51,939 nucleotides of DNA, taken from the NCBI RefSeq assembly GCF_013044505.1, contig NZ_JABERD010000056.1:1-51939 (forward strand), in the 5' to 3' direction. The notes below the pieces were generated by a model. That model had not been told where the DNA came from. It saw nothing but the letters and a program-made list of their open reading frames with translations, and searched no databases. Source of the DNA: Streptomyces sp. S3(2020). Its GTDB lineage: Bacteria > Actinomycetota > Actinomycetes > Streptomycetales > Streptomycetaceae. Within the stretch, counting starts at the first letter, position 1. Every line of letters begins with the position of its first letter. Below, piece by piece: positions 34,946 through 44,900 of this stretch. Position numbers and translations under genes: made by a program.

Positions 34946-36711
34946 CGGTTCTCCTCCGTCTCCCCGGACCCCGACATGAGGTGGGCGTACTCGGCGTTCG
35001 TGCGCAGCAGTTCGTGGTGGGTGCCCACGGCGGTGATCCGGCCGCCGGACAGCAGCGCTACCCGGTCGGCGAGCAGCACGGTCGAGGGCCGGTGCGCCAC
35101 GATGAGCGCGGTGGTCTCGGCGAGCACCTCCCGCAGCGCGGCTTCCACGGCGGCCTCGGTGTGCACGTCCAGCGCCGACAGGGGGTCGTCGAGCACCAGG
35201 AAACGGGGCCGGCCGACCACGGCCCTGGCGAGGGCGAGCCGCTGCCGCTGTCCGCCGGAGAGGCTCAGGCCCTGCTCGCCGACCTGGGTGCCGGTGCCCT
35301 GGGGGAGGGCGTGCACGAACTCGGCCTGGGCGACGGCGAGGGCGCGGTCCAGGTCGCCTTCCTCGTCGCCCATCAGCACGTTCTCGCCGACGCTGGCGGA
35401 GAAGAGGGTGGGCTCCTCGAAGGCGACGGCGACGAGTTCGCGCAGCGTTTCCCTCGGGAGGGCGGTGATGTCCCGGCCGTCGAGCGTGATGCGGCCGGAG
35501 GTGAGCTCGTGGAGGCGGGGGACGAGCGCGGTGAGGGTGGTCTTGCCGCTGCCGGTGGCGCCTACCAGGGCCATGGACTCGCCGGGGCGTATGTGGAGGT
35601 CTACGCGGTCGAGGACGGGTGGCGAGTCTTCGGGGGCGTCGGGGTAGCGGAAGACGACGTGGTCGAACCGCAGCCCCATGTCCTCCCGGCCGGCGTCGGC
35701 CGCGGCCACCGCGGCGTCCTCCGGCGTCTCGTCCATCACCTCGAAGTATCGTTCCGTCGCGCTCGCCGCGTCCTGGCTGATCGCCAGCAGGAAGCCGATC
35801 GAGTCGACGGGCCACCGCAGCGCCAGAGCCGTGGAGAGGAAGGCGACCAGGGTCCCCGCCGACAGGTCCCCGTCGGCCACCTGCACCGACCCCAGCACCA
35901 GCGCCGCCCCGATGGCGATCTCCGGCAGCGTCACGATGACACCCCAGATCGCCGCGAGCAGCCGGGCCTTGCGCAGCTCCGTCCCGCGCAGGGTCCCCGA
36001 CAGCTCACGGAACGCCTGCGCCTGGCTCCGGTGCCGCCCGAAGCCCTTGATGACGCGGATGCCGAGCACGCTCTCCTCGACGACCGTCGTCAGATCGCCG
36101 ACCTGGTCCTGGGCGAGCCGCGCCACATGGAAGTACCGCCGCTCGAAGAGGACGCAGGTGACGATCACGGGCACGGCGGGCCCCAGGATCACCAGGCCGA
36201 GCGTCCAGTCCTGGAGCAGCATGATGGTCACACCGATGAGGATCGTGACCCCGTTGACCAGCAGGAACGTCAGCGGGAACGCCAGGAACATCCGCACCAG
36301 CATCAGGTCGGTGGTGCCGCGCGACAGGAGCTGTCCCGACGCCCACCGGTCGTGGAACGACACCGGCAGCCGCTGCAGATGCCCGTACAGATCCGCCCGC
36401 ATCTCCGCCTCGACACGCGACAGCGGCCGGGCCACCAGCCACCGCCGCAGCCCGAACAGCAGCGCCTCCCCGAGCCCGAGCAGCAGCAGGAACAGCGCGC
36501 CGAGCCACACGCCCGCCGGATCCCGGCCGGCGACCGGCCCGTCCACCATCCACTTCAGGACGAGCGGGATCACCAGCCCCGTACAGGACGCGAGGACCGC
36601 CACGAACGCGGCGGTGAACAGCCGCGCCCGGACCGGCCGGACATACGGCCACAGGCGCAGCAGAGTACGGACGGCGGAGTGTTCCTCGGCGGTTGCACGT
36701 GTCGTGGGCAT
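34942..36711 (-). CDS. ABC exporter half-transporter, first gene of the operon
   Basis: 589 aa. Six-helix membrane domain and an ATPase domain with Walker A GATGSGKT, signature LSLSGGQRQR, switch His VAHRPST. Walker B is FLVLDDPLSALD, where the catalytic Glu is Asp, a hallmark of the degenerate site in heterodimeric exporters. The start chosen is ATG 36709-36711; an in-frame TTG one codon earlier has no better support and neither has a clear ribosome site. It leads a tight four-gene unit on the minus strand running to 29506, and is divergent from a DrrA-type ATPase gene. Confidence 0.93.
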   Translation of the reverse strand: MPTTRATAEEHSAVRTLLRLWPYVRPVRARLFTAAFVAVLASCTGLVIPLVLKWMVDGPVAGRDPAGVWLGALFLLLLGLGEALLFGLRRWLVARPLSRVEAEMRADLYGHLQRLPVSFHDRWASGQLLSRGTTDLMLVRMFLAFPLTFLLVNGVTILIGVTIMLLQDWTLGLVILGPAVPVIVTCVLFERRYFHVARLAQDQVGDLTTVVEESVLGIRVIKGFGRHRSQAQAFRELSGTLRGTELRKARLLAAIWGVIVTLPEIAIGAALVLGSVQVADGDLSAGTLVAFLSTALALRWPVDSIGFLLAISQDAASATERYFEVMDETPEDAAVAAADAGREDMGLRFDHVVFRYPDAPEDSPPVLDRVDLHIRPGESMALVGATGSGKTTLTALVPRLHELTSGRITLDGRDITALPRETLRELVAVAFEEPTLFSASVGENVLMGDEEGDLDRALAVAQAEFVHALPQGTGTQVGEQGLSLSGGQRQRLALARAVVGRPRFLVLDDPLSALDVHTEAAVEAALREVLAETTALIVAHRPSTVLLADRVALLSGGRITAVGTHHELLRTNAEYAHLMSGSGETEENR

Positions 36712-36907
36712 CAACGGCGAGCCTACGGACCGGCACTGACAACGACGACCGAGTTTTGGCCGGACCGCGATCGGCCGTCGGTCCTACGACCTGCGCGTTC
36801 GGTCCGCCGTACAGCACCGTCGTACCCCGGCGTCAACCGATCGGTCGATGCCGTTCCGAGCGCGATGGCCGATGTGCGCACGGCCCGCCCACCGCGACGC
36901 TGATGCC
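36712..36907. promoter_or_regulatory. Divergent region between two ABC transporter operons
   Basis: 196 nt. Holds a perfect 10-bp palindrome ACCGATCGGT (36836-36845) and several GACCGA/TCGGTC-like words. The downstream two-component regulator may act here on both operons; this is inference, and no promoter can be placed confidently. Confidence 0.35.
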
Positions 36908-37813
36908 ATGTCCGTCATCGAAGTCACCGATCTGCGCAAGTCCTACGGCGGCCGGCCCGTCGTGGACGGGGTCTCCTTCGCCGTCGAGGAGGGCGAGATC
37001 TTCGGCGTCCTCGGCCCGAACGGAGCCGGCAAGACCACCACCGTCGAGTGCGTCGAGGGCCTGCGCGTTCCGGACGCCGGCCGCGTCCGCGTCGCCGGCC
37101 TCGACCCGGTCGCCGACCACGAGCGGGTCACCCGCGTCCTGGGCGCCCAGCTCCAGCAGAGCGAGCTCCAGGCCAAGCTGACCGTGCGCGAGGCCCTGGA
37201 GCTGTACGCCGCGTTCCACACGAGGCCCGCCGACTGGCGCCCCCTCGCTGAGCGCCTCGGTCTGACCGGCAAGCTGACCACCCGGTTCGGCAAGCTGTCC
37301 GGTGGCCAGAAGCAGCGCCTGTTCATCGCGCTCGCCCTCATCGGCGACCCCCGGGTCGTCGTCCTCGACGAGCTGACCACCGGCCTCGATCCGCGCGCCC
37401 GCCGCGACACCTGGGAGCTCATCGAGGAGATCCGCGCGAGCGGCGTCACCGTCCTGCTCGTCACGCACTTCATGGAGGAGGCACAGCGCCTCTGCGACCG
37501 GATCGCGGTGATCGACAAGGGCCGTGTCGCCGCCCTGGACACCCCGGCCGGACTCGTCCGGCGCTCGGCGGGCGCCACCGTCATCAGCTTCACCCCGTCC
37601 GCCCCGCTCGACGCACGCGACCTCGACGCGCTGCCCGCGCTCGCCTCGATCGAGCACCGGGACGGCCGCGTCACCCTCTCCGGCACCGACGAGACCGTCA
37701 ACGCCGTCATCACCCTGTTGGCCCGCCACCACATCACCGCCCACCAACTCCGCGTCACCGACGCCACACTGGACGACGCGTTCCTCGACCTGACCAGGGA
37801 GGCGGCGGCATGA
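36908..37813 (+). CDS. ABC transporter ATP-binding protein (DrrA type)
   Basis: 301 aa. Walker A GPNGAGKTT (residues about 35-43), signature KLSGGQKQR, Walker B VVVLDELTTGLDP and switch His LVTHFMEEAQ; a C-terminal accessory domain of about 80 residues follows, as in DrrA/CcmA-type drug exporters. Couples ATP hydrolysis to the permease next door. The start ATG 36908 is chosen as the first in-frame start before the MSVIEVTDLRKSYGG segment. The stop overlaps the permease start (ATGA). Confidence 0.94.
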   Translation: MSVIEVTDLRKSYGGRPVVDGVSFAVEEGEIFGVLGPNGAGKTTTVECVEGLRVPDAGRVRVAGLDPVADHERVTRVLGAQLQQSELQAKLTVREALELYAAFHTRPADWRPLAERLGLTGKLTTRFGKLSGGQKQRLFIALALIGDPRVVVLDELTTGLDPRARRDTWELIEEIRASGVTVLLVTHFMEEAQRLCDRIAVIDKGRVAALDTPAGLVRRSAGATVISFTPSAPLDARDLDALPALASIEHRDGRVTLSGTDETVNAVITLLARHHITAHQLRVTDATLDDAFLDLTREAAA

Positions 37814-38544
37814 ACACCGCGGTGCTCAAGACCGAGACCCGCCTGCTGGGCCGTGAGCCGGGCGCCCTCTTCTGGATGCTGGGGTTCCCGACCCTGCTGC
37901 TGGTGATCCTGGGCTCGATCCCGGCCTTCCACGACCACGAGGCCGACCTCGGGGGCCTGCGGACCATCGACGTCTACGTCCCCGTGGCCGTCCTGCTCGG
38001 CCTCATCGTCGGAGGCATCCAGGCGATGCCCCAGACCCTGACCGGCTACCGGGAGCGCGGCATCCTGCGCCGGATGTCCACCACACCGGTACGGCCGTCC
38101 GCCCTGCTCACCGCCCAGATGCTGGTGTACGGCGCCGCCGCCCTCACATCCGCGCTGCTGGCCCTGGCCGTCGGCCGGGTCGCCTTCGGCGTGGCGCTGC
38201 CCGAGCAGCCCCTCGGCTATCTGCTCGCCCTGCTCCTGGCCGTCCTGGCCGCCCTCGCGCTCGGAGCGGTCATCTCCGCGCTGTCCCGCACGACGAAGAT
38301 CGCCGGCGCCCTTGGATCCGTCGTGTTCTTCCCGGCGATGTTCTGCGCGGGGGTGTGGATACCGGTGCAGGTCATGCCGGACACGCTGGCCGACATCGTC
38401 GGCCTCACCCCCTTCGGGGCGGCCTCCCAGGCGCTGAACCAGGCGGCGGCGGGCGACTGGCCCGGCTGGGGCCACCTGGGCGTGGTCGCCGCCTGGACGG
38501 TGCTGCTCACCGCCGGCGCCGCGCGCTGGTTCCGCTGGGAGTGA
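37810..38544 (+). CDS. ABC-2 type permease (DrrB type)
   Basis: 244 aa with six hydrophobic segments, the length and layout of ABC-2 permeases, including the conserved GYRERGILRRMSTTPVRP loop after the second segment. Forms the membrane channel for the ATPase encoded upstream, with which it overlaps by four bases. A histidine kinase follows within 12 bases, so transporter and sensor are one operon, as in many antibiotic-response modules. Confidence 0.94.
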   Translation: MNTAVLKTETRLLGREPGALFWMLGFPTLLLVILGSIPAFHDHEADLGGLRTIDVYVPVAVLLGLIVGGIQAMPQTLTGYRERGILRRMSTTPVRPSALLTAQMLVYGAAALTSALLALAVGRVAFGVALPEQPLGYLLALLLAVLAALALGAVISALSRTTKIAGALGSVVFFPAMFCAGVWIPVQVMPDTLADIVGLTPFGAASQALNQAAAGDWPGWGHLGVVAAWTVLLTAGAARWFRWE

Positions 38545-38555
38545 GGGCGGAGGCC

Positions 38556-39803
38556 GTGCAGACTGGGGAGATGACGGCGACGGACCAGCGGCTCGACCGC
38601 CGGCAGGACCTGTTCCACACCTGGGCTCCCTACGGGCTGCTCGCCGTCTCCGCCGTTCTCGCGCTCGTCTCCAGCGAACTCGTGGGGACCCCCGCCGAGT
38701 GGTACACGGCCGGAGCGCTGTTCATCACCGCGGTGCTGCTCCAGCTCTGGCACGGGCCACGCCACGGCCGCCGTACCCCCTCGGGCCGCAGCGCCGTCTT
38801 CTACGGCCTGCGCTGGGCGACGGCCTTCGGCCTCACCGTGATCAACCCGTTCTTCGCGTTCTACGCGGCGACCGGCTACTTCGACACCGACGAACTGATC
38901 CCCGGCCGCCGCCGGCAGTGGCTCGGATTCCTCGCCAGCGCGCTCGTGATCGCGAGTGCGCAGGCCGGCGGGCTGCCGTTCCACAGCCCGATCCAGTGGC
39001 CGCTGTTCGGTGTGATGCTGGTGGTGAACACCACCCTGCTGGCGTCGGCCACCCACTTCGCCCGGCAGGAGGAGCAACGCTCCCGCGACCGCGCCGAGAC
39101 CATCGCGGCGCTGCGGCAGGCGCTCGACGAGAACGCCGCCCTTCACTCCCAACTCCTCGTCCAGGCACGGGAAGCGGGGGTCGCCGACGAACGCCGTCGG
39201 CTCGCGGCCGAGATCCACGACACCATCGCCCAGGGGCTGACCGGCATCATCGCCCAGCTCCAGGTCGTCGCGAACGCCCCCGATCCGTCCGTCGCGCGCA
39301 CCCATCTCGCCCGCGCCTCCGACCTGGCCCGGCACAGCCTCGGCGAGGCCCGCCGCTCCGTGCACAACCTCGCGCCCGTGGCGCTGGAGAACGCCGGACT
39401 GCCGGACGCGCTGAAGAAGACGGTCGCCGAGTGGGGCGAACGGACGGGCACGCGGGCCGAGTTCACCGTCACCGGCCGGGCGGAGCAGCTGCACGAGGAG
39501 GTCGCGGCCACCCTGCTGAGGATCGTCCAGGAGGCCCTGTCGAACGCCGCCCGCCATGCGCGGGCCACCCGCGTCGGGGTGACCCTCAGCTTCCTGGGCG
39601 ACGAGGTCATCCTCGACATCCGCGACGACGGCCGGGGCTTCGACCCCCTCGCCGTCCCCGCCCGCACCAGCGCGGGCGGCTTCGGCCTGGACGGTATGCG
39701 CGCCCGCGCCGAACGCATCGCCGGCTCCCTCACCGTGGAGTCCGAACCGGGTCACGGCACGGCACTGTCGGCTCGCGTACCGTTGGTCCGCCATGACCCG
39801 TGA
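38556..39803 (+). CDS. Sensor histidine kinase (NarL-type partner, HisKA_3)
   Basis: 415 aa from GTG 38556, or 410 from ATG 38571. GAGGG spaces well with the GTG, while GGGGAG abuts the ATG. Four membrane segments (about 20-165) with short loops and no large outer domain, so it may sense within the membrane. The dimerisation/phosphorylation motif is RRRLAAEIHDTIAQGLTGI, with the His at residue 221 (216 from ATG). The ATPase domain has IVQEALSNAARHA and GFGLDGMRARA. It overlaps the response regulator by 11 bases. Confidence 0.94.
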   Translation: MQTGEMTATDQRLDRRQDLFHTWAPYGLLAVSAVLALVSSELVGTPAEWYTAGALFITAVLLQLWHGPRHGRRTPSGRSAVFYGLRWATAFGLTVINPFFAFYAATGYFDTDELIPGRRRQWLGFLASALVIASAQAGGLPFHSPIQWPLFGVMLVVNTTLLASATHFARQEEQRSRDRAETIAALRQALDENAALHSQLLVQAREAGVADERRRLAAEIHDTIAQGLTGIIAQLQVVANAPDPSVARTHLARASDLARHSLGEARRSVHNLAPVALENAGLPDALKKTVAEWGERTGTRAEFTVTGRAEQLHEEVAATLLRIVQEALSNAARHARATRVGVTLSFLGDEVILDIRDDGRGFDPLAVPARTSAGGFGLDGMRARAERIAGSLTVESEPGHGTALSARVPLVRHDP

Positions 39804-40431
39804 CATCTCGCTGCTGATCGTCGACGACCATCCCGTCGTACGGGACGGTCTGCGCGGCATGTTCGAGAACGCCCCCGGATTCACCGTCCTCGGCGAGGCG
39901 TCGAACGGCGTCGAGGCCCTCGCGCGGGCAGCCGCGCTCGACCCCGACGTGATCCTGATGGACCTGCGCATGCCCGGCGGCGGGGGCGTCGACGCCATCC
40001 GGGAACTGACCCGCCGGGGCGCCCGCGCGAAAGTACTCGTCCTCACGACGTACGACACCGACTCGGACACCCTGCCCGCGATCGAGGCGGGCGCCACGGG
40101 CTATCTGCTCAAGGACGCCCCGCGTGACGAGCTGTTCACGGCCGTCCGCGCGGCGGCGGACGGCCGTACGGTGCTGTCCCCGGCCGTCGCCTCCAGGCTG
40201 GTCTCGGCCGTCAGATCTCCCGGGGCTCGCGGCAACGAGCCGCTCTCCGCGCGCGAGCGCGAGGTGCTGGCCCTGGTTGCCAGGGGCACGTCCAACCGTG
40301 AGATCGCCCGGGAGCTGTTCATCAGCGAGGCGACCGTGAAGACCCATCTCACGCACCTGTACGCCAAGTTGGGCGTCAAGGACCGGGCGGCGGCGGTGGC
40401 GACGGCGTACGAGCGGGGAATCCTCGGCTAG
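39793..40431 (+). CDS. Response regulator, NarL/FixJ family
   Basis: 212 aa. Receiver domain with phospho-acceptor Asp57 (VILMDLRMPG), acidic pair IVDDH, and Lys in YLLKDAP. The output is a LuxR-type helix-turn-helix (LSAREREVLALVARGTSNRE, then IARELFISEATVKTHLTHLYAKLGVKDR). Partner of the kinase it overlaps. Likely targets are its own operon and possibly the divergent exporter operon. Its 3' end overlaps the convergent sulfatase gene by four bases. Confidence 0.95.
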   Translation: MTRDISLLIVDDHPVVRDGLRGMFENAPGFTVLGEASNGVEALARAAALDPDVILMDLRMPGGGGVDAIRELTRRGARAKVLVLTTYDTDSDTLPAIEAGATGYLLKDAPRDELFTAVRAAADGRTVLSPAVASRLVSAVRSPGARGNEPLSAREREVLALVARGTSNREIARELFISEATVKTHLTHLYAKLGVKDRAAAVATAYERGILG

Positions 40432-41828
40432 TTCGGGTACGGCAGCAGCGTGGCGGCGGTCTTCTCCCAGGACGCCTTCAGCTCGGCGAGCAACTCCGGC
40501 TCATCCGGGGCCAGATCGGCCTGTTCGCGGGAGTCCGCGGCCAGGTTGTACAGGTGGTCGGTCTTGGCGGCGTCCTGGTAGTACTTCCAGTCCCCGCGCC
40601 GCAGCGCCCGGTTGGCCCGCACCCGCCAGAACAGGTCCCGCTCGGGCAGCTCCTCGTCCTTGAGCAGGTATCCGGCCAGGCTCGTGCCGTCCAGCGGGTA
40701 CGCCGGGTCGGGGCGGGCGCCGCCGATCTCCAGCAGGGTCGCCGTCCAGTCGGGCGAGAAGTTCGGTTCGTGGCTGACCTGGTGGCCGTCGATGCGGGCG
40801 GGCCAGCGCACGATCGTCGGGACGCGGATGCCGCCTTCGAGCAGCACGAACTTCTCGCCGCTGAGCGGCCAGTTGTAGGAGTAGCGCTCACCGCCGTTGT
40901 CGCTGGCGAAGAGGACGAGGGTGTTCTCCTCCTGCCCGGAGCGGCGCAGCGCGGCCAGCACCTCGCCGACGGCCGCGTCCAGGCTCTCCACCATCTCCTT
41001 GTACTTCTCGACCGAGCCGCCGTCGTAGTGGTTGAGCGCGGCGACGACCTCGGCCTGCGACTTGGCGGCGCGGATCTTCGCCTCGATCTCGGCGCCCATC
41101 TCCTCGTCGCCCTCGGCGAGCCACGGCCAGTGCGGGGTGGTGAAGTTGAGGTTGAGCAGCCAGGGCCTGTCGTGGTCCCGGCCGACGTACTCGACGGCCC
41201 GCTCGGTCAGGACCTCGGTGTAGTAGCGCAGGTCCTTGTAGGTGGCGTCGCCCTCGTACAGGTCGTAGTCGCCGAGCTGGCCGAGCTTGGAGAAGTACTC
41301 CAGCACGCCGCCGTGGTTGCCGAAGAACTCGTCCCAGCCGGACTTGGTGGGGCTGTAGTCCGGCAGCCAGCCGCAGTGCCACTTGCCGATCAGGGCGGTG
41401 GCGTAACCGGCCTTCCTCAGCAGGGAGGCGAGGGTGGGGTGGTTCGGGTCGAGGCCCTGCGTCCGGTTGCCGATCGGCTCGGCGAGACCGCCCGGGGTGC
41501 GTCCCGGATAGCGGCCCGTGTAGAGGCTGAACCGGGTCGGGGAGCAGGTGGCGGACCCCGAGTACGCGTCGGTGAACCGCACCCCCTGCCGGGCCAGCCG
41601 GTCCAGGTGCGGTGTGCTGATGTGCGGGGCGCCGTAGGAGGAGAGGTCGGCCCAGCCGAGGTCGTCACCGAGGATGACCAGGATGTTGGGGCGCCTGCCG
41701 GAGGAGGCGGCGTGGCGGGCCTTGAAGGGGCGCTCAACGGCGTCGGCGGCGGTGGTCGTACCGGCGACAGCGGTCACGGCACCGCCACCGACGAGACCAC
41801 CGAAGGCACGGCGGGATATCTCGGGCAT
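40428..41828 (-). CDS. Tat-exported arylsulfatase-like sulfatase
   Basis: Hydrolyses sulfate esters. 466 aa with a twin-arginine signal (EISRRAFGGLVGGGAVTA). The formylglycine motif C-x-P-x-R is present as Cys95 in SATCSPTRFSLYTGR, so it needs a formylglycine-generating enzyme, not seen in this window. Metal ligands are Asp55-Asp56 (LGDDLGWAD) and ASDNGGERY near the C-terminal third. ATG 41826-41828 has GAGG three bases upstream. It lies 80 bases downstream of the NACHT gene on the same strand. Substrate unknown; sulfated polysaccharides or aryl sulfates are both possible. Confidence 0.93.
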   Translation of the reverse strand: MPEISRRAFGGLVGGGAVTAVAGTTTAADAVERPFKARHAASSGRRPNILVILGDDLGWADLSSYGAPHISTPHLDRLARQGVRFTDAYSGSATCSPTRFSLYTGRYPGRTPGGLAEPIGNRTQGLDPNHPTLASLLRKAGYATALIGKWHCGWLPDYSPTKSGWDEFFGNHGGVLEYFSKLGQLGDYDLYEGDATYKDLRYYTEVLTERAVEYVGRDHDRPWLLNLNFTTPHWPWLAEGDEEMGAEIEAKIRAAKSQAEVVAALNHYDGGSVEKYKEMVESLDAAVGEVLAALRRSGQEENTLVLFASDNGGERYSYNWPLSGEKFVLLEGGIRVPTIVRWPARIDGHQVSHEPNFSPDWTATLLEIGGARPDPAYPLDGTSLAGYLLKDEELPERDLFWRVRANRALRRGDWKYYQDAAKTDHLYNLAADSREQADLAPDEPELLAELKASWEKTAATLLPYPN

Positions 41829-41908
41829 GGACCTCAGTGGATCAACGCGGCGCGTCTCATGGCCAGGGATGCGGCGGGGAGTTCATGGACCTGAAACGTT
41901 GCCCGGGT

Positions 41909-44900
41909 CTACCGGTTCTGGGCGAGGTCCGGCTGGGCGGAGAAGGCGGCGCGCAGGAGGTTGTTGCGCTTCTTGTTGATCCGGGAGGTCCACTGGAGCG
42001 ATATGGCGCAGCATCCGGTCAGCACGGCCGCGATGAGGAGCGGGACCTGCCAGCTGCCCATCAGCTCCTTCCCGGTGTCGATCGCGACCCACAGGAGGGA
42101 CGACAGGAGAACTGTTCCGACGACGATGCCCAGCTGATCCACGACTTCGTCCCCGCCACGGTCCTCCCAGGCATGTCTGCGCGAGCCGAACACCACTGTC
42201 GCAGCGGCGATGAGGAAGAGAAGGAACACCACCTTGGCCAAATCCGACGGGCCCCAGGAACCGAGCCCGAACGGGTGCCAACCGAACATCTGCGACACGA
42301 TGCGCGTGCCGCCGGTTCCCGCGACGAGGAGAGTCAGCAGACCTCCCGCGGCCCAGGCCATGGCCTTCAGGGCACGGGGCGGATCCGGCTGCTCCTGGAT
42401 CTGACACCACTGAGTCCGCAGATCCTGCGCGCTGTGCCGCAACCGCGTGTCGAACCGGTGCGCCGGGTCACCGAACCGGATCCTGACGAGCTCCACCTGC
42501 ACGGCCCAGGGCAGGGCCCGCAGCACAGCCTGCTGCGTCGGTGGCACACCATGGATCCTCAGCAGCACGTCGCGCAGCGGTTCCAGGGCCTGCCGGCCAC
42601 GACCCGACGGCGCCGCCGGACTCTTGAAGGCGAAGTCGCACAGACGTCGGCGATCGAGCAGCGGGCCCCTGGCGGAGACGTGCGACGGCAGCTCCAGCGT
42701 CTCCCAGGCCAGGTTGACCCCGCTGTCCACCTCCTGCCAGGTGGCGTCCCCGCTGGGCAGCCTCGCCCAGCGAAACCGAGCACAGGCGAACAGGGGTATC
42801 CCGATATGCGGGTGGACTGTCGTGACGCCCCCCGCCGGTTCCATGTCGGAGGCCAGATCGGAAGCCGGATGCCCGTCCAGCCGCCCGCAGTCCATCAGCC
42901 ACGCCACCCGCGCCGCCACCACCCGCAGCGTGCCGGTGTACGGCAGCCCGCTCCAGATCCACCCGTACTGCTGGTCGCGCGGCAGATCCGGTGGCGCGGT
43001 CCACTCGCTCAGCGCGTCCCGCACGTCCGGGCTGCTCATCAGCGCGGCCAGGTTCCACGCCGCGGCCCGCGCGACGGGGAACACCACGGGGTGCCCGCTC
43101 CACAGCAGCCCCGCCAGCTGTACCGCCGCCGTCGGTGTCCCCACCGCCCGCAGCGAGCGCACCGCCCACATCTCGCCCAGCTCGGCCCGCCGCGCCAGCG
43201 ACGACACCGCCACGTCCCCCATCGCCTGGAGCGCCGTACGCGCCTCGTCGTCCTGCTGTCCGGCCAGGGCCCGCGCCGCCTCCTGGCGCCCCGACACGGT
43301 CAGGGCCCGCAGCGCCGCCGTCCGCCGTGCCGAGGCGGGACCCTGTGCCGTCCCGACCAGGGCCGCCAGAACCCGCCGCCCGCGCGGGCTGTTGCTGGCC
43401 GCGAGGGTGCCGAGCCCCTTGGCGATGTGATCGTGCTGGTCGCCGGGGGCGCCGAGCCCGTCAAGGAAGAACGTCAGGATCTCCTCGGCCAGCTCCTCCT
43501 CGATGTGCACGGCGTCGGCCAGGCACTGAAGGGCGAGCACCTTGCGCCACATGTCGGCGTCCTCGAAGACCTCGCGCACCACCCGGGTGCACGAACCGCG
43601 GGTGACCGCGCACCACATGCGCACGGTCTCCCGCCACGGCTTCGGGTCCCGCCGGTAGTGATGCATCAACGTGTGCTCGTCGGCGCGCAGTTCACAGGCG
43701 GCCAGGTACTCCAGGAGCGTGAGGTGGGTGAACTGGTAGTGACGGCCGCGGTCGATGTCCTTGATCAGCTCGCTGCGGCCGACGATCTCCCGCAGCATTC
43801 CCTGGAGATGAGGACTGCGGTCCAGGTCGAAGCCGGGCAGCAACTCCTCGACGACCGACTCGAACTGCTCGCGGGTGATCTCCTGCTGGTCGCCGCGCGC
43901 CGACGACTCGCTGAGCTGCCGGAGCGCGAGCCGCTGGAGCACCAGCGTCTTGCGGCCCGCGTGGTAGGTGCCGATCGCCTCGCTGCGGTTCAGCAGCCGG
44001 TCCCGGTCCAGCAGATGGGCCACCGCCATGTCGTAGAAGCGGGCCCGGGAGTTGGGCAGCGGGCCGACGCTCTCGGGCCGGTCGCCGGACTGGAGGTAGG
44101 CGATCAGGGTGAGCATCAGCGGGCTGCGCGCCAGCACCATCAGCTCCGGGTCGTCCTGGAGCGCCTGGAAGATCCGGGCCGCCGTGACCTGGTCGGCGAG
44201 GTGGGGCCACTTGGCCAGGAAGCGCAGGATGGAGGCGTCGTCGAACTCGGCGACACGGATCTCCTGGTCGAACACGCCCTGGAGCTGCTGGTCGTAGGCG
44301 GCCGTCCGGCACGAGACGACCATGTCGCAGTCGGGGTGCCGGACGGCGAAGTCGTGCAGCTCCCGGACCACCCGCTCGAACTCCTCGGAACCGACCTCGT
44401 CCAGCCCGTCGAAGAAGACCCGCAGCCCACCGGAGTCCAGGCGCCGCTCCACCATCTCCGCGGCGGTGGCGATGCCCGCCTGCTGGAACTTCTCGGTGAT
44501 GAGCTCCTCGAAGGGGTCCTTGCGGCGGTTGCTCGCGTGCAGTTCGACGATCACCGGTACGACCTTGTCGTCCCCGCCGTCCGCCCACTCCAGCATCTCG
44601 TGCTTGAGCAGCAGGGTCTTGCCCGCCCCCGGCTCCCCGAGCAGCACGGTGCGGCGGTGGCCGCGCAGCAGTCCCGCGGCGTCGCAGCGACCGCCGCCCC
44701 GCTCGCACTGCAACGGCACGTACACGTCCCGCAGACCGGGCGGACGGCCCCCGTCGCCGTCCCGGTCGGCGGGCGAGAGACCGATCCGTACGTTGGCGCA
44801 CTCGACCCGGACCTGATCGCGGTAGCGCTTCAGCCGACGGCCGCCGACCGGGCGCAGCCGCCGGTACAGCCGGCGTACGGCGTGCGGAGTCGCCTGCGCG

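Noticed and set aside
33083..35815. Exporter gene extended to 910 residues
   Set aside because: The upstream part overlaps the neighbouring exporter in another frame; ATG 34945 overlaps its stop as ATGA.
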